Notes under the pieces: model-generated | The model's input: the letters and a program-made list of their open reading frames with translations, nothing else | What the model was told of the DNA's origin: nothing | Database searches by the model: none | Program-made: the position numbers and the translations under genes | In this document: one piece after another, positions 1 to 12,912 of the stretch | Layout of the letters: every line of letters starts with the position of its first letter | Numbering within the stretch: position 1 is the first letter of the stretch | Assembly (NCBI GenBank): GCA_001574975.1 | Contig: KQ965838.1 | Location: 1 to 64,000, forward strand | Origin: Gonapodya prolifera JEL478 | Lineage: Eukaryota > Monoblepharomycota > Monoblepharidomycetes > Monoblepharidales > Gonapodyaceae | Reading direction: 5' to 3' | DNA: 64,000 nt

Positions 1-47
1 TCCCTCGCCCTTTCGCACGCCGCACCCGCCCTCTGCCATCGCACGCC

Positions 48-2487
48 ATGGTCCAATCCGATCCCGAAAAACCTGATCCAAATCAAAGCGAACAGCTCAG
101 CACGCACGTCATCTCCCTCGACGCTCACTCCGTCTCCGATCCAAACATCGACTCGAAACTCGTTGACTCCACGCCAGAACTTGCACCTCCGGATGGCGGG
201 TCAGTCCTCGTCTTCACCTCGCTCTATCCTTTCTGCCGCTCACCCCTTCTACCCGCACCCGCACCCTCACGCCACCCCCCCCCCCACACTTCCAGCTACG
301 GCTGGGCAATCGTCGCCGCCAACTTCTTCCTCAACTTCTTCTGCATCGGATTCAACTCCATATTCGGTCTCTTCCAGAAAAACTACCTCCTCGGCAAAGA
401 CTTTTCCGGGTCCACAAACCTGCAAATATCCGTCATCGGAAGTATCCAAATCGCCGGTATTACCGTCCTCGCACCGCTCGCTGGACAGCTCTCGGACATG
501 TACGGACCCTCGCGCGTCGCGGTGTGCGGCGCTTTACTCAGTACGTGATCAGTATCGGGGGTGGGGGCGAGACGGAACGATCCCCGCGAGCGCAGCGATA
601 CCCAAGGCCTAAGTGCCGCTAGGCGCTGACCGAGGCTGTCCGCCGGAGCCGAGCTATCCGCAAAGCGGAATATACTCTTGCGGAGCGTACGTCGAGGAGG
701 AAGCCCGAGGCCTAAGCGACGGAAGCTTTGCTCAGGACGTGCTTAGCATCGCATACCTGCATTGCTTGCAGCTGCGTGGCCACTGCTTCCGACCTATACC
801 AACCTCGTTCATCTTCGTTCGTCCTCAGGCGTCGGCGGCTACATCGCCGCCTCATTCTCCACCTCTCTCTGGCACCTCTACCTCTCCCAAGGCCTCATGT
901 TCGGCCTCGGGTCCTGCTTCTCTCTCATCCCCGCCACGGCCGTGCTACCCGGATGGTTCACCAAGCACCGCGGCCTCGCGTCGGGGATCGCCACCGCGGG
1001 AACGGGCGTCGCGGGCTTGATTCTCGCGCCGATCACGCAGAAATTGCTCGATGTTCAGGGGTGGAGGAATACCTTACGCGTCTTGGCCGCCCTTGCGGCC
1101 GCTCTGATGCTGCCGTCGTCGTGGGCGTTGAGGCCGTTCGGGAGAGATGGGTCGTCGAAACAAGGCAAGGTGAGAAGTTCTGTGTGAAGCATCGCAGGGA
1201 TTCGAAGTATCGCTGTGGAGACAGTGGTCCACAGTGGGCATGGAGACCGTGAGGGGTAAGGTTACGGGTCTTGCTGGCATTTCAAGTATCGCGGGCGGCA
1301 TTTGATATGAGGGAAGTCCCGCTTCTTCCTCCGGTGGGGGACGCATCGCAGTGAAGACCTTGGGCACGTGGACAGGTGCGCTGTGTCCTCGAAAGTCAGT
1401 GCACACTGTATTGAGTGGTCAGAATGTGTGCTCGTGGACATCGGGAGTCTGCCCCAGCCTGGACCACCTTTATCCCAAACGCGTCACTAACTTCAACCCC
1501 ACATCTCTTCGCCATCCACCCCACAGCGCCCCCGCCCCACCATCCCCCTCGCACTCCTCCGCTCCCCCTCATTCCTCCTCACCGCGCTGACCATCACACT
1601 CGCCGCCGTATCCTTCTTCGCCCCGCAAGCTTACATCCCCCTAGCGCTGCACGACGGGGGGTACGATGACGCAACGGGATCCGCCGTCCTGGCAGGGTTT
1701 GCCGGGTTGATTGCCGTGGCGAGGGTCGGGATGGGAGGCGCGAACGAGTGCGTGTGGTGCAAGTTGCGGCTCTGCGCCATCTCATGCTCATCCTCGTTCT
1801 CGAACTGACCTTCGCCTCCCTCCCCCCTCCACTCCCCGCGCCCAGCCGCTTCGGCACGCTCAACGTCTTCTTCGCGTCCCAGTTCTTCCCCGCCCTGGCC
1901 GTGGTGTGCCTGTGGCTTCCCGGGCCGACATCGCTTGGGTGGACGTTGGCGTTCATGTTTTTGTGGGCGCCGTTTGCGGGAGGTGAGGTTCCGCCTTGAG
2001 TTTGCGATTTGTGGACTTGGTCTCGCCTGAACACATGTACACTCGCAACTCCATACCCGCCACGAACCATACAGGGCTCATCGTGGCGCTCCCGCTCGTG
2101 AGTGCAGAACTGTGGGCAGGGAAGAACGGCGTGGGGATCGGGCAGGTCATTGGGCTCTTATACATGGTGAGCGTTACCCTCTACCCTCTCCATCCCACTT
2201 CCCTCCTACCACCCTCTCACCCACTCCCCCAGGCCTTCCTCCCCGGCGACTTAGCGGGGCAACCCCTCCTTGGCGTCCTTGTTGACGCGCACACGACCTT
2301 CGGACCCGACGGCACGCGTCTCAGTTCCGATTATCGCCCCATGCTGCTGCTCCTGTTCGCGACCTGGGCCCTGTCGGCTGTGACCATCGGGAGCGTCAAG
2401 ATGATCGAGGCGGGAAAGAGGGTGGGCGTGCGCGAAGGGGAGTCGCGGTGGGAGCGGGTGTGGCGGTTGGTGGGGTATCGGATTTGA
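48..2487 (+). CDS. MFS transporter, monocarboxylate (MCT/SLC16) type
   Basis: Predicted plasma-membrane carrier for small monocarboxylates or related organic acids; the substrate cannot be read from sequence. After a hydrophilic N-terminus of about 50 residues, the first exon joins across a GT-AG intron to restore PDGGYGWAIV, the signature that opens MCT-family domains. Helices follow, such as NFFLNFFCIGFNSIFGLF. A later exon carries GWFTKHRGLASGIATAGTG, the helix 4-5 loop typical of the family, and a further join gives NDRFGTLNVFF, equivalent to the conserved D-R-F-G loop after helix 8. The last exon ends with a short basic tail. At least six introns are needed. The splice around 1170-1530 is the least certain, because a stop-rich stretch lies there and I placed the downstream exon at about 1528 from its acceptor. 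The start is the first ATG with a plausible cytosolic tail. Confidence 0.85.
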
Positions 2488-2683
2488 GGGCGTAAAGGTT
2501 GGCGATTGCGAGTTTTGATGGTTAATATAATAAGAGAGCGTGTAATGAACGGAATGTGATATATTTATGACATCACTCATTCACTCGCCAATTTGACTCA
2601 GGCCCCCAAAATGAGCAACTGCCGAATTCTTCACCTGACATCCGTCCGTCCCCCGAACGTACACGTACATCCTACGATCACCC

Positions 2684-5600
2684 ATGGCCCCATCGCTGCA
2701 AATTAGCATCGTCGCCCTGCTCCCCGCCGACGTGGCTGCACGGTTGGATGGGGAATCCGAATTGCGAGAATACGTTGACTCCGCTGCGACGCATTTCGCC
2801 GAGGCAGGAGCCACCGCGGGCCCCGCGGGATGGGATGTCGAGGAGCTTGTGGAGACTCTGTCACCCTTTTTGGTCGAAGCTGGGATGAGCGAGGAAAATG
2901 TCGTGACAGTGTGCAGTGAGTTCGTGGAGAAGTGTCGCGAAGCATTGGGAGGCGCGGGATCCGACGGGGCAGCGACGCCGAGCTCAAATGGCCACGCGGT
3001 AGTGATCGCACAGGTGAATCGTCCCGCGCGGCGTCGTTGCGCAGAAGAGCGTTGAGCGAACCGACCACCACTGCAAGCCCCCACCACTGGTGCCACTCCC
3101 TGCCGCCGCGGACAAAATTCAGCCACCTTCCACCTCTGTGCCTGGCTCTGCCTCGCGAATCGGTGGCGAGGCACCGATGCCGGCTCAAGAAACTGCAGCT
3201 CCAACGAGTAAGAAGAAAGCGCGTGGGACCGCCTCCGCGAATGGGAAGAAGGGGAAGAACGTTGAAAGCGCGAAGGCTGAGAGTGGTACCGCCGGCGCGT
3301 CGAGTGATGCCGCCGCGGTTGCGAACCTGTCTGCGGCAGCTGCGCGAGAGAAACCTACGATTGTGGCGCTGACGCAGCAGTCGCGGTTTCACGCCGAGTC
3401 AATCACGACGGATAACAAAGATGTGAGCGTTTGGTGGTTTTTGGGGAAAGAGGAGAGGGGGTAAATGGCCAAAGGACTGGTTCGCAGGTCGATTTGCCGG
3501 GGGTGACTATCACCGTGGGGGATGACGAAATACTCTCGGACGCACGGCTACGACTCACTTCGGGAGTTCACTACGGATTGATTGGGAGGAACGGGGTTGG
3601 GAAGTCCAGTAAGTGCTCAAGGTGTCTGTTCATGTGTCATTCAGTCTTACCTTTCCCGCTCTATTCAGCACTCCTTCGTGTCATCGGTAATGGAAACCTC
3701 GTGGGGTGGCCCTCGAATATTTCGGTATTGTACGTCGAACAAGAACTTGTTGGATCCTCTGGCAAAACACCACTGGAAAGTCTCCTTGACGCCGACGGGG
3801 AACGGCTGGAGGCCGAACGGGAAGTCGCAGGTGGGAAATCATGTACTTGGGGCCAGGAGTGCACTCGCCGACACACATCATTTCAGAACTGGAGTCTGCA
3901 ATGGATGAAGACCACAACACTGATCGGAAACCTCCCGGCAACAGGAAAGCGCCGGCGATTTCCATCGCTCTGCGGCGTGTTCTTCTCCGACGCGCGAACA
4001 GAATCACCGAGAATGCACGACTTATCGCCACAAAGCGGTCTGGTGACAGAGGGAAGGCGGCGCGCAGAGAGCTCGTGGAAGCTGAAAAGGAGGAGGAGGA
4101 ACGGAGAAGCGAGTTGGCGAGGGTAGAAGCTGGTGGTGATGTGGACAAGGCAGCAGATGAGGCAAAAGCTCACGATCTGACATTTTCGTTGTGGGAGAGG
4201 CTGAGAGAGGTCAGTTCTCGAGTGTCTGTGAAATACATACATGCCCTACAACCTTCCCTTTCGTCCTCAGCTGAATGCCGACTTAGCAAAAGCGCGAGCG
4301 CTAGAGATTCTGTACGGACTTGGCTTTATGGCGCAAGGCAAAATGGACAAGCCGACATCAGAACTGAGCGGAGGGTGGCGAATGCGATTGGCACTGTAAG
4401 TTGCTGTGTGGACGGTGCCGGTAATTCTTTCGAAATCGACTTTGCATAGGGCGAGAGCTTTATTTATAAAATCAGATGTTTTACTGCTCGACGAACCGAG
4501 TAAGTTGCCTGCGTCGCTTGATGCAGGAGGCCCAATTTCATCTGCTTCCACGATTACAGCTAATCATCTCGACCTACCGACCACTCTATGGCTTTTGGAC
4601 TACATCCGTTCCCTGGATTCCACAACTGTTGTACTCGTGTCTCACGACAGGCACTTCCTCAACTCTATCGCGGCTGAGATGATCTTGTTCAAAGACAAGC
4701 AGCTCCGGTACTATGAGGGAAATTACGACGAGTTTATGAATCAACGGGAAGAAGAGCTTGCAAAGAAAGTGAAGCAACAGGAGGTAAGTGAGACGTGGCC
4801 GCCAAATAGTTTCGTCCAATACCAACCACAAACGACCGTCTTCGACCAGAACCTGGACCGACAGAAAGAACACATGAAAAAGTCTGTAGAGAAAGGCATT
4901 CAGCACGCCCGACGCACTGGTGATGATAAGGCGCTTGGGATGGTTGCGAGTCGAAAAAAAGTGAGAACTCTTGCAGAAATAATGCCACTCTTCATACTTG
5001 ACCAAATTGGATTTAACAGAAACTAGAGCATTTCGGCCTGGCTAAAACGGAAACAGGAAAGCACTGGAAAGTTTCGGTGATGGGCTGGAGAGAAGAAGTG
5101 AAGTTTGAGGCACGCGAGAAGGAGGTGCACTTCACACTGTGGGATCCAAACCCACCTATTCGTTCCGTGGGGTCTGTCCTCCAGTTGAACGATATCGGCT
5201 TTTCGTATCAGGGAAAGAGTGGAAAATTGATACTGGACAAAGTTACGCTTGGCGTAGAAATGGGAAGCAGAATTGGCATCTTGGGCCCTAACGGGGCAGG
5301 TACGCCTGAGAAATGAAAAAATTCGTTTCCTCTTCCTCTTGATTCATGGTAACTTCTCCCAGGAAAGTCAACGCTACTTCATTTGCTAACCGGGGAGCTG
5401 AAGCCCACCAATGGTGAGGTCCTCACGACCTCCCGCCCGAAAATTGCCTACTTTTCCCAGCACCACGTTGACGCTTTGGGAGATATGAAAGCAATGACTC
5501 CCATTGAGTACTTTGCCGAAAAATTCAACTTTTCGAAGGAGCAGGAAGTATGGGACTACTTGGGATCATTTGGGCTGGCAGGGAAAGTAGGTCAGAGGCG

Positions 5601-6041
5601 AATGGATGGTCTCAGTGGGGGCGAAAAGGCCAGGGTTGTTCTTGGCACAATTATGCACGAACATCCTCATATTATCTGCTTTGATGAGCCCAGTAAGTTG
5701 CACGGAAATCGCTCGTGTGTTTGTTTCTCATGATCTCATTTGGTGATCTCGCAGCAAACCACATGGACATCTTTTCTATATCTGCGCTCACGACAGCCAT
5801 TGAAGAATTCACCGGCGCTGTCATCGTAGTCTCACACGATATTCGATTTATTACGGAAACGTGCGAGGAAGTCTACGCGCTTCGGGAAGGAGACGATGGA
5901 GCACCAAGTCGACTCGAGAGAATTGGGAAAGGGGAGCTTGTTGCGGAAGGACTGCAGAAATACCTGAAGCAAATCACTCAGAAAGTGCAAAAGGAGGCGA
6001 GACAGAGAGAAAAGGCCCGGACAAAAAGTGCCGGGAAATGA
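2684..6041 (+). CDS. ABC-F family ATPase (GCN20/ABCF3-like), cytosolic, two ATP-binding domains
   Basis: Soluble twin-cassette ATPase of the ABC-F family, whose characterised members act on ribosomes in translation or ribosome assembly; there are no membrane segments. An N-terminal region of about 110 residues (helical, acidic) and a Lys/Ala-rich linker precede the first cassette. Walker A is GLIGRNGVGKST, split by an intron inside the Ser-Thr codons. The first DEPTNHLD is likewise restored by splicing near 4500/4560. The second cassette has GILGPNGAGKST, the signature LSGGEKARVVLG, and DEPTNHMD rebuilt across the intron at about 5694-5753. The linker after cassette 1 is charged and coiled-coil-like, as expected of the ABC-F inter-domain linker. 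The N-terminal extension resembles GCN20/ABCF3 in layout, but I cannot assign orthology. It is followed 197 bases later by the IQCH gene on the same strand. Confidence 0.88.
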
Positions 6042-6237
6042 TCACATTCGCAATCTCCATCGTTCGGCAATATGTGCCACAGGATCCGGTACTCGTACCA
6101 TGTGGCCCCCAATTTAACCCTTTGTAACAAACCATTTAATGAATTCATTATCTTACCTGACCCCCCCTGCCGCCAGGGAACTCTGACGGACGAGCTTGGC
6201 AAAAGCAGAACAACTTTCCCACACCATTCAAAGTCGA

Positions 6238-9200
6238 ATGGAAAACACGGCCCCGGACCAGAACTTCGGCACATCAGATTCGCACATCAACATCAAAAAA
6301 CATGCGCGCGTTCCTCCCATCGCTCGACAGTCGTGGAATGTCGCGATCGCCGATCGAATGGACGCACGGCAGGATGGCAGCGCAGGCAGCACGATTTCTT
6401 TGGCACTGGCGGGAGTGGAACCACCAAGCGCGAGTTCGGGCGAGCAAAGCACCCAGAGACCGGACAGCGGGGGGTGGACAGCGGCGTCCGCCCAGGATGA
6501 AACCCCCGTTGACGGGGCCTTTCCACTGGCTCGAGTCACGGTCATTCCACTAGAGCAGTATGCACGATGGTCGAATGCCGCCGCGGGGAAAATGAACGCC
6601 GATGGTCCGACAATTCTCAAACCTGTTCGTTATGACGGCCATGCAATCACCCCCGCACACTCTCTGGTCGGCTGGAAAGTACCGCCACAGGCGGCAGCAG
6701 ATATATCTTCGCTAAGGGAGGAACCGGACAGGACGCAGGGAGAGCTGGGTGGGTGGGGGGTTGTGAATTGACTTCCCGTTTCCTTAATACATGTATTTCA
6801 CAGTTCGTGATCTCGCGCATTTGGCGACGTTACCACCTTGGGAATCGCAGACCTCGAGAAAACTATTTTCATCCAAGGAAGCCTCCACATCTCCGAGCAA
6901 GGGAGTGGCTAAGCCAGCCCCAACGAAGAGCCCTCCCTCTTCCGCGGGGACATCTGATCCCCGCACAGTTGCAGTATCAAACGCGCAGCTGATGCGGGAC
7001 TCACCAGCGTGGCGGAGGTTCGAAGAGAAGAACAGGGAAGATGCGCGAGTGTGGCGAAATGTAGAGCATGTGCTGCAAGCCGTTGAGAGAATGGCAACAG
7101 AGTGGTCACGTAAGTTCACCCCCTTGACTGAGTTGGCTCATCACAATCGGGCTCACCAAAATGGCTTCGCTGTTCTAACAACCAGTACCGTGGCTCGAAC
7201 TTTCTCTCCCACTTCTCCAACATTTTGCATCCGATCCGGTGTTCAATCACCCTCCTTGTGGACTTACTCCTTCCACTCAGTACTTCCGACAACTTTATCG
7301 CCACGAACTCTTGGCACTTTGCGCGAACCGAGTTGAAGCTGAGGCTCTCGCTCGAATTCCCGGTCAGCGCTACAAGGCACCTGATAGATTCGCTGCTGCT
7401 GCAACAAAGTTGCAGGCGGCGTGGCGAGGGTACGTGCCGAAAAAAGAGTTCGCTCGATTACTTGCGATGCGCCTCGGAGCGCGTCAATTTATCGGGATGT
7501 GGGGAAGGCGCCTTGCAAGAATGGTCGGTCGATCAGTAAGGCAGGTGAGAAAATATGTTGATCTCACGTTTCTTGATGAGATGTAGTGGTAATCGTTGTG
7601 TCACCAGCAAGCATATCAATTGAAGGTTCACCGCGCCAGGCAACTAACGTATCAATTACTCAAAGATTGGTCCAATTTACATTTTGGGAAACGGTACGAG
7701 AGTTACTCGTCTTGTCGGTTGCTTCATTCTCAGATCATGGCATGGCGATTCCGTCAGAACGATAGTGCATCTCCCACCGTCCCCAATTCCATTTGCTCCA
7801 TTCCACGTTGGTCGACTACTGGACTTGCGAGACACCGAGTGTCAAATTATCGTAGTTGTTGCAGATGAGATTGGCCATGAAGAAAGGAAGGAAGCGGAAC
7901 GTGTAGTTGGCAAGTCTCCACACTCATTTCTCCGAAATGTGCCTTATTGAACGAAAACATTCACTTCAGCCTCATCCACGGTCCTTAATCCCCCAGCACA
8001 TCCACCATCTCCGCGTCTGCGCTTTATTCGTCCAGAGATATTGGACTACCTTCCTCAACTCAGGTCCAATTTGCCATTGGCTTTGTGTTGCTCACCTAAA
8101 GCATTTGATACACTTGGTGAAATGCTTAGATTGTCGGAAAGGAAATGGTTCGTTGGTGGACCAAAAGACACACACCAGAAAGATCATCTGGAACGTTGGG
8201 AAGTGGAAGTGAGCGTGGTACGTATCTTTCTTGACGTCGTGCGTAGCCCAAATAATATCATCGCTGATTTATACATTATGCAGCGCCTCAACGTCCCCTT
8301 CACCACTCCTCCCCATCTGAGTCTGCCACCTGCACACGTGCTACTCCGCTCAACCTTACTGGCGACGCAACCAGTTGCTCATTCTCTGATGACCCGCCCT
8401 TCCCTCATTTTTGCTATTGCGGCACTTGCTCGCCGCAATCCAACTGTATCTGAATGGAAGTTATGTCCTCCCAATGGCGGCCCCAGTGTTTCTCTGCAAG
8501 TGGATTCCGCAGGTGGATGTGCTGCGGTAGAGGAAGTCTTGAAATCTGTGTCACTACCAGGGGGAGAGAAACTTGAGGAGTTTGAAAAACAATTTTATGC
8601 CTGCGGAGGGGGGTCTGTCGTTGTTGGAAAAGTTTGTCAATGTGACTCAAGAACTGTGTGCGCCTTTGTGGAAGTGGGGGTGAAAGGAATGTGGCGATGG
8701 TGCGGAAGTGCAGAAGGAGTGAGTCATTTGCATTGGTCCACTGAATAACGACGGACTACAAATGGTTGTTTTTGAATTTACAGATCTTGACTGGGTCCTC
8801 CTTCATGGAAGGTGGAATTTTCCCTCAAAAATCCATTCGGTAAGAAATAACGGATTGTCGTGAAGGACCTCCAGCAGCTAAGAAGTTGCACAGGCACTCC
8901 GATCTCGTTGATGCGACCATGCAAGTTGTGAACATGTGTTGGAACTGGGACATATTGGGACATATCACAGTGTTTTTTCGATTTTGGGAAGCTTCTGGAG
9001 AGGTAGACTTTACCGTTAACCGCTGATTATGAAGTGGAAAACCAAACTTTTTGTTTGCCGCGTCAGGACACCCCAATCCTCCTAGCTTCCGATCTTATTG
9101 TCGGTCCTAGCTCACTGTTTCTTGACATGTGCTACATGCTTCTAATAATGGGTGCGAAAATGGAACCTGATGGCACTAAGACAGACGCAGAATACGACGA

Positions 9201-11078
9201 GAACTATCTCCGTAGGCTCAAGCTGAGATATGCAACCACGAGCAAGTACATTGATATTGTTAGTATACGTGAAGGATGTTCACTCCTTCCCGTAAGAGTG
9301 CTAACCTCCTTGAACAACAGAATCCTTTTCTTCGTGCATCAAATACCGAAATGGCGCACTTGCCCACTGCCTCCCCGCGTGTGGCTTTATTGCTCCGAGG
9401 AGTCTCTCACCAGGCCATTCAAGTGCTACGGAAGTGGGCGTTTTGTACAGCATGCACTGGGGGTGGCATCACCTGGGATGAGAAAGTGCGGACTGGAGTA
9501 TGGTTGGAACGGTTTGGTTACGAGACGATTGGTGCGATGCTTGGTGGTGGGACAGACACTAAGGCATCGTCATTAGAGAGTGAAGGGTCATTGAGGGCAG
9601 GAGTGGATCTCATGTAAGGCATGGCTTTTTACTCGTCTGAATTTCGCGATTTGTAACTCAGAACATTTGCAAGTTGTGTTGGAAAAGATCCCATGGACGC
9701 AATCAAGGCATGTTTGAATGCTTTGGTAGTGATGAACCGACAACTCCACAACGATAATGCGAATAGTACTCGGAGCAATTTTATGGTACGTTTGATTTCG
9801 GTTGGCTATTCCACTTGGTGAAATGAGTTTGTCGATTCCATTAAGGTGGCAGCGGAAATGTTAGGGAACTATTGCACGCTTCGTTCCTCTGCGACCTGGC
9901 CAAGTTCTGTCAGATTCAAGCGAAGTGAAGTACAAATGTCAGGCCTGGAATTCTCATTGACGCCCCAGAATGAAACGGAGACGAAACCTTCGGTCGCTGA
10001 GACTACGTTGATGGCCACACCTCAACACCTCAAAGCGCTGCTACTCGATGGGATGAATGACGCGCGAAGAGCTTCCTCCAAGGCATCTTTTACGAGTGTT
10101 GCCGCTGCAGTGAAGAACTTCAGTGCTCGCTCCGTCTCCCCACCTCTGAGTCGGTGCTTTAGAACTCTTTCATCTAGAGCATCACTGAATTCGACCGATA
10201 TTCGGCCATCGATGAGAACTAGATCCTCCACAGCTCCGAAGTCGCTGGCCGCGGAATGCACAGTTGAAGATGCATATCCTGTGATCACCGTTGTTCGCGA
10301 AACGAAGCAAATTAAACGAAAAGATGGGTACGATTACCCCCGCATACTTTCTGCACCTGGCCACCCGATTAAGCGACATCAAAGCACCCCTGAAGAGAAT
10401 ATAGTACTTGTTCCTTGTGCGGCAGGAGATCTCGAACGATTTGTGACATCGGTTGTCGGTCTGGAAACGAAAGTCACGTCCTTCATTTCTCGAAAGAAAG
10501 CAGAGGTGGAGTTGGAAATGGAGAGTCCTCTTCCAAAGGTGGAGACGGTACTCCCGACCTTCAGAATGTCGGAGGAGACAGTAGAACTGTTGAAGGCTAG
10601 TGTCGCATCCCTACACCTTCAACGTCAATTCGAAAAATTGAAAGCCACTAAAGCGGATCGACAACTTGCTCTTGAAGAGCGGCGACAACGTCTTCGGGAA
10701 GCACATAAGCCTGACTCTGCTGCCTCAACCGTTGCGGCCATCACTATGTGGGAAGAATATGACGGAGATATTCCGCATGAATATGTTGATTCGGCCTTTG
10801 GGAGCGCGAAAGGAACTCGCCCAATAACCGCTGTCGCTCCTATTGAATCGAGCGTGTTACAACCCGATGTCCCTGTATCGACATTAAGAGCAACTCACAT
10901 CGGAACGGCCTGGAAATCGGAAATTCCACAACCTGCGTTGGATACACCTACTCTCCAAACAATACAGGCAGCAAATGCAACAGACGTAAAAACATTTACC
11001 AGAAGAAGGTCGACACAACTGGGGGGTCAGGTCAAATCAATTATGAAGAGCATGTTTACAAATTTGAAAGAAGGATAG
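6238..11078 (+). CDS. IQCH: IQ-motif protein H (IQCH) homologue, flagellum-associated
   Basis: Large multi-exon protein, about 1,350 residues by my joins. The N-terminal 200 residues are low-complexity. An IQ motif, LQAAWRGYVPKKEF, follows near 7410-7450. Splicing at about 7693/7759 gives GKRTIVHLPPSPIPF, matching the GKRTIVHIPS stretch I remember from vertebrate IQCH. Downstream comes the ATP-grasp-like central region (CCSPKAFDTLGEMLRLSERK; ILGHITVFFRFWEASGE; SDLIVGPSSLFLDMCYML). The final exon, 9849-11078, is a single open block of about 410 residues, Ser/Thr/Arg-rich and mostly disordered-looking, longer than the tail I expect for the family. IQCH is a calmodulin-binding protein linked to sperm or flagellar function in animals. 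It is generally absent from fungi lacking flagella, which is my main clue to a zoosporic organism. Exon edges near 8820-9060 are unsure. The first ATG in frame was taken as start. Confidence 0.8.
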
Positions 11079-11148
11079 CGCGAACGGGTCTCCTCAAAAT
11101 GTGTTGCATTATTATTGATCTGTGATTTTGTGTTTAAATCTAGTAGCT

Positions 11149-12440
11149 TTAGTCCAACAGTTTGACACCAACATATTTCTCTAGTGCCCGTATTGCTTCT
11201 TCTGACTCGCCGATTTTCACCTCTGTCCAAAGAAAGAGTCAAGCCACGGGTAGAACCTAATGATCGATGACGATTTGCTCACGGATAGTTGTCATACCCA
11301 ATTGCTGCGCTCCTTTCCTGTAGAGTTGAAAGAACCGGTTAGCAACGGGTCTAGGAATTGAAGTATTCCCGGAAATATATCAACTTACAGATTTGTCCCG
11401 ATATCATCTAAGAAGACTGTCTCTCGAGGTTCTACTCCGAGCTCCTTACAAGCAATGAGGAACGCCTCGGGATGCGGTTTTCGGTGTCCAATTATTGCCG
11501 ACTCCACGAATCTTCCGAAAGTGTGAATATTAGTGGGGAGCAAGTTGTAAAAGGTAAGAGGCGAGATCAAGCATACGCGTGAAATAGCGAGGGGATATGC
11601 CGGTGCGGTTCCGAAGAATCGTGACCCATGGGTACTGTGGGTTGTCCTTCCGGTTTTGAATTGTTGGTGAGAGCGCCAACCCTTAAGCCGGCCGCTGGCG
11701 TGGTGTGTAAATACAGGAGAACCCGGGGAGCATACGACATTAATTTACCTCTCAAACGGTCGATCGCCTTTACCATCTTCTGGTCCAACAATTTTGCACT
11801 TTCATTCATAGTACGGAAACACTCTTCACCATTTATGGTAATTGGGCCAGAAATGTCGGGGGTTGCTGGCAGAAACAGGCTTGATGGTTTGACCCTGTTG
11901 ACCCGTCATGTTTTTCTCACCAACACCACGGCTTCCGTAATATTGCTTAAATTTTCCAACATTTTCTGGCTGGAAAAAGTTTCGTTGTTACTTTTATTGC
12001 CTCAAAGTCCTTCGAACAGGATTCGCCATCTCACCTTGCCAACATCCTTCTCAAGTTCGCGGAAGAAGGCTGGCCCCACTTTCAGCTCTCCTCTTTCAAG
12101 TCTGTCCCAAGCGCCACCAACACCAGAGCTGAAGATGCAGAAGTTGATGTAACCGCGGGGTACTTTACAAGTTCTGAGTTGGTACCGGTCGGATCCAAAA
12201 CATCCGATCACAGAGAGAGCTTACTTCCATGCTGCAAGAGATTCCGGTCAAACACGGAGGCATTCAAGAAACAACGAGCGTCATAGCTCACCTTCTTCTC
12301 GTACTCCATGATTCCTTGGATGGGACTTCCGGTAACCACCCCGCCGATGTCTTGGTTTCCGGTAGTTTAGCGATGATTAGGCGCAAAGATTGCACCGTCA
12401 ACACACCAAAGAGAACTCCTTTGTAAGATTTTGTAGCCAT
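11149..12440 (-). CDS. HAD-family phosphatase (EPHX2 N-domain/ACAD10-like)
   Basis: Haloacid-dehalogenase superfamily hydrolase, probably a small-molecule phosphatase. Joining the first exon (starting MATKSYKGVLF) to the next one across an intron gives VLFDIGGVVTGSPIQGI, which is HAD motif I, with the nucleophilic Asp created at the splice junction. Motif II is in LRVGALTNN, and motif III/IV are in GHRKPHPEAF and ETVFLDDIGTNL. The last exons encode a tail, IGESEEAIRALEKYVGVKLL, closely similar in pattern to the end of the phosphatase domain of soluble epoxide hydrolase (ALKELEKVTGIQLL). The protein stops there, so no epoxide-hydrolase or acyl-CoA dehydrogenase domain is fused. It converges on IQCH, with 70 bases between stops. 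The substrate is unknown. Confidence 0.82.
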
Positions 12441-12841
12441 CCTGCTCCCTTGCACGTTGGATGGACAGGAGACTCGATCGTGGAATGTACCGGCAAAATG
12501 TTGGTTAAACCTAACTGCTTGCAAAAGCTGCCAGAAAATATCTGGTTTCTGGACACTGACGTTCGCGTCATATGTTTGTTCATTTTTTGACTCTTCTCTC
12601 AAATCATCGACTCCAGAGTGGCAGCACAACTCAACCCACCACACCATAACTAGAGAAATGAAAGCTTCAACTGTGATTTGAAGAAGACGTGGAGAATGAT
12701 AGAACCAACACTGTCGTTGAAGTTAAGACTTAGTTGGTTTCAAACTAATCACAAATCACAGACAAATACATGGAAACCATACATTGATTAGGTTAATAAA
12801 CAAGGTTATAGTAATAAAGTTCCGATCTCTTTCAGGAACAA
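12441..12841. other. Intergenic, upstream of HAD gene and tRNA
   Basis: About 400 bases between the HAD start codon and the tRNA. The stretch is AT-rich from about 12720 onward. Small open frames are present on both strands, but none carries recognisable protein sequence or supporting splice structure. It presumably holds the HAD promoter and tRNA upstream sequence. Confidence 0.5.
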
Positions 12842-12912
12842 GCGCTAATAGTCCAACGGTAGGATATTTGCCTTCCAAGCAAAAGGTTCGGGTTCGATTC
12901 CCGATTGGCGCA
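12842..12912 (+). tRNA. tRNA-Gly (anticodon UCC)
   Basis: A 71-base cloverleaf without an intron. The 7-base acceptor stem pairs GCGCTAA with TTGGCGC (one G-T wobble), and the discriminator base is A. The anticodon stem TTTGC/GCAAA holds the loop CTTCCAA, giving anticodon TCC. The T-arm contains GGTTCGATTCC, the internal B-box promoter, and the D-arm region provides the A-box. A T-rich run (ACTTTTTTAG) just downstream would serve as the Pol III terminator. Confidence 0.95.
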
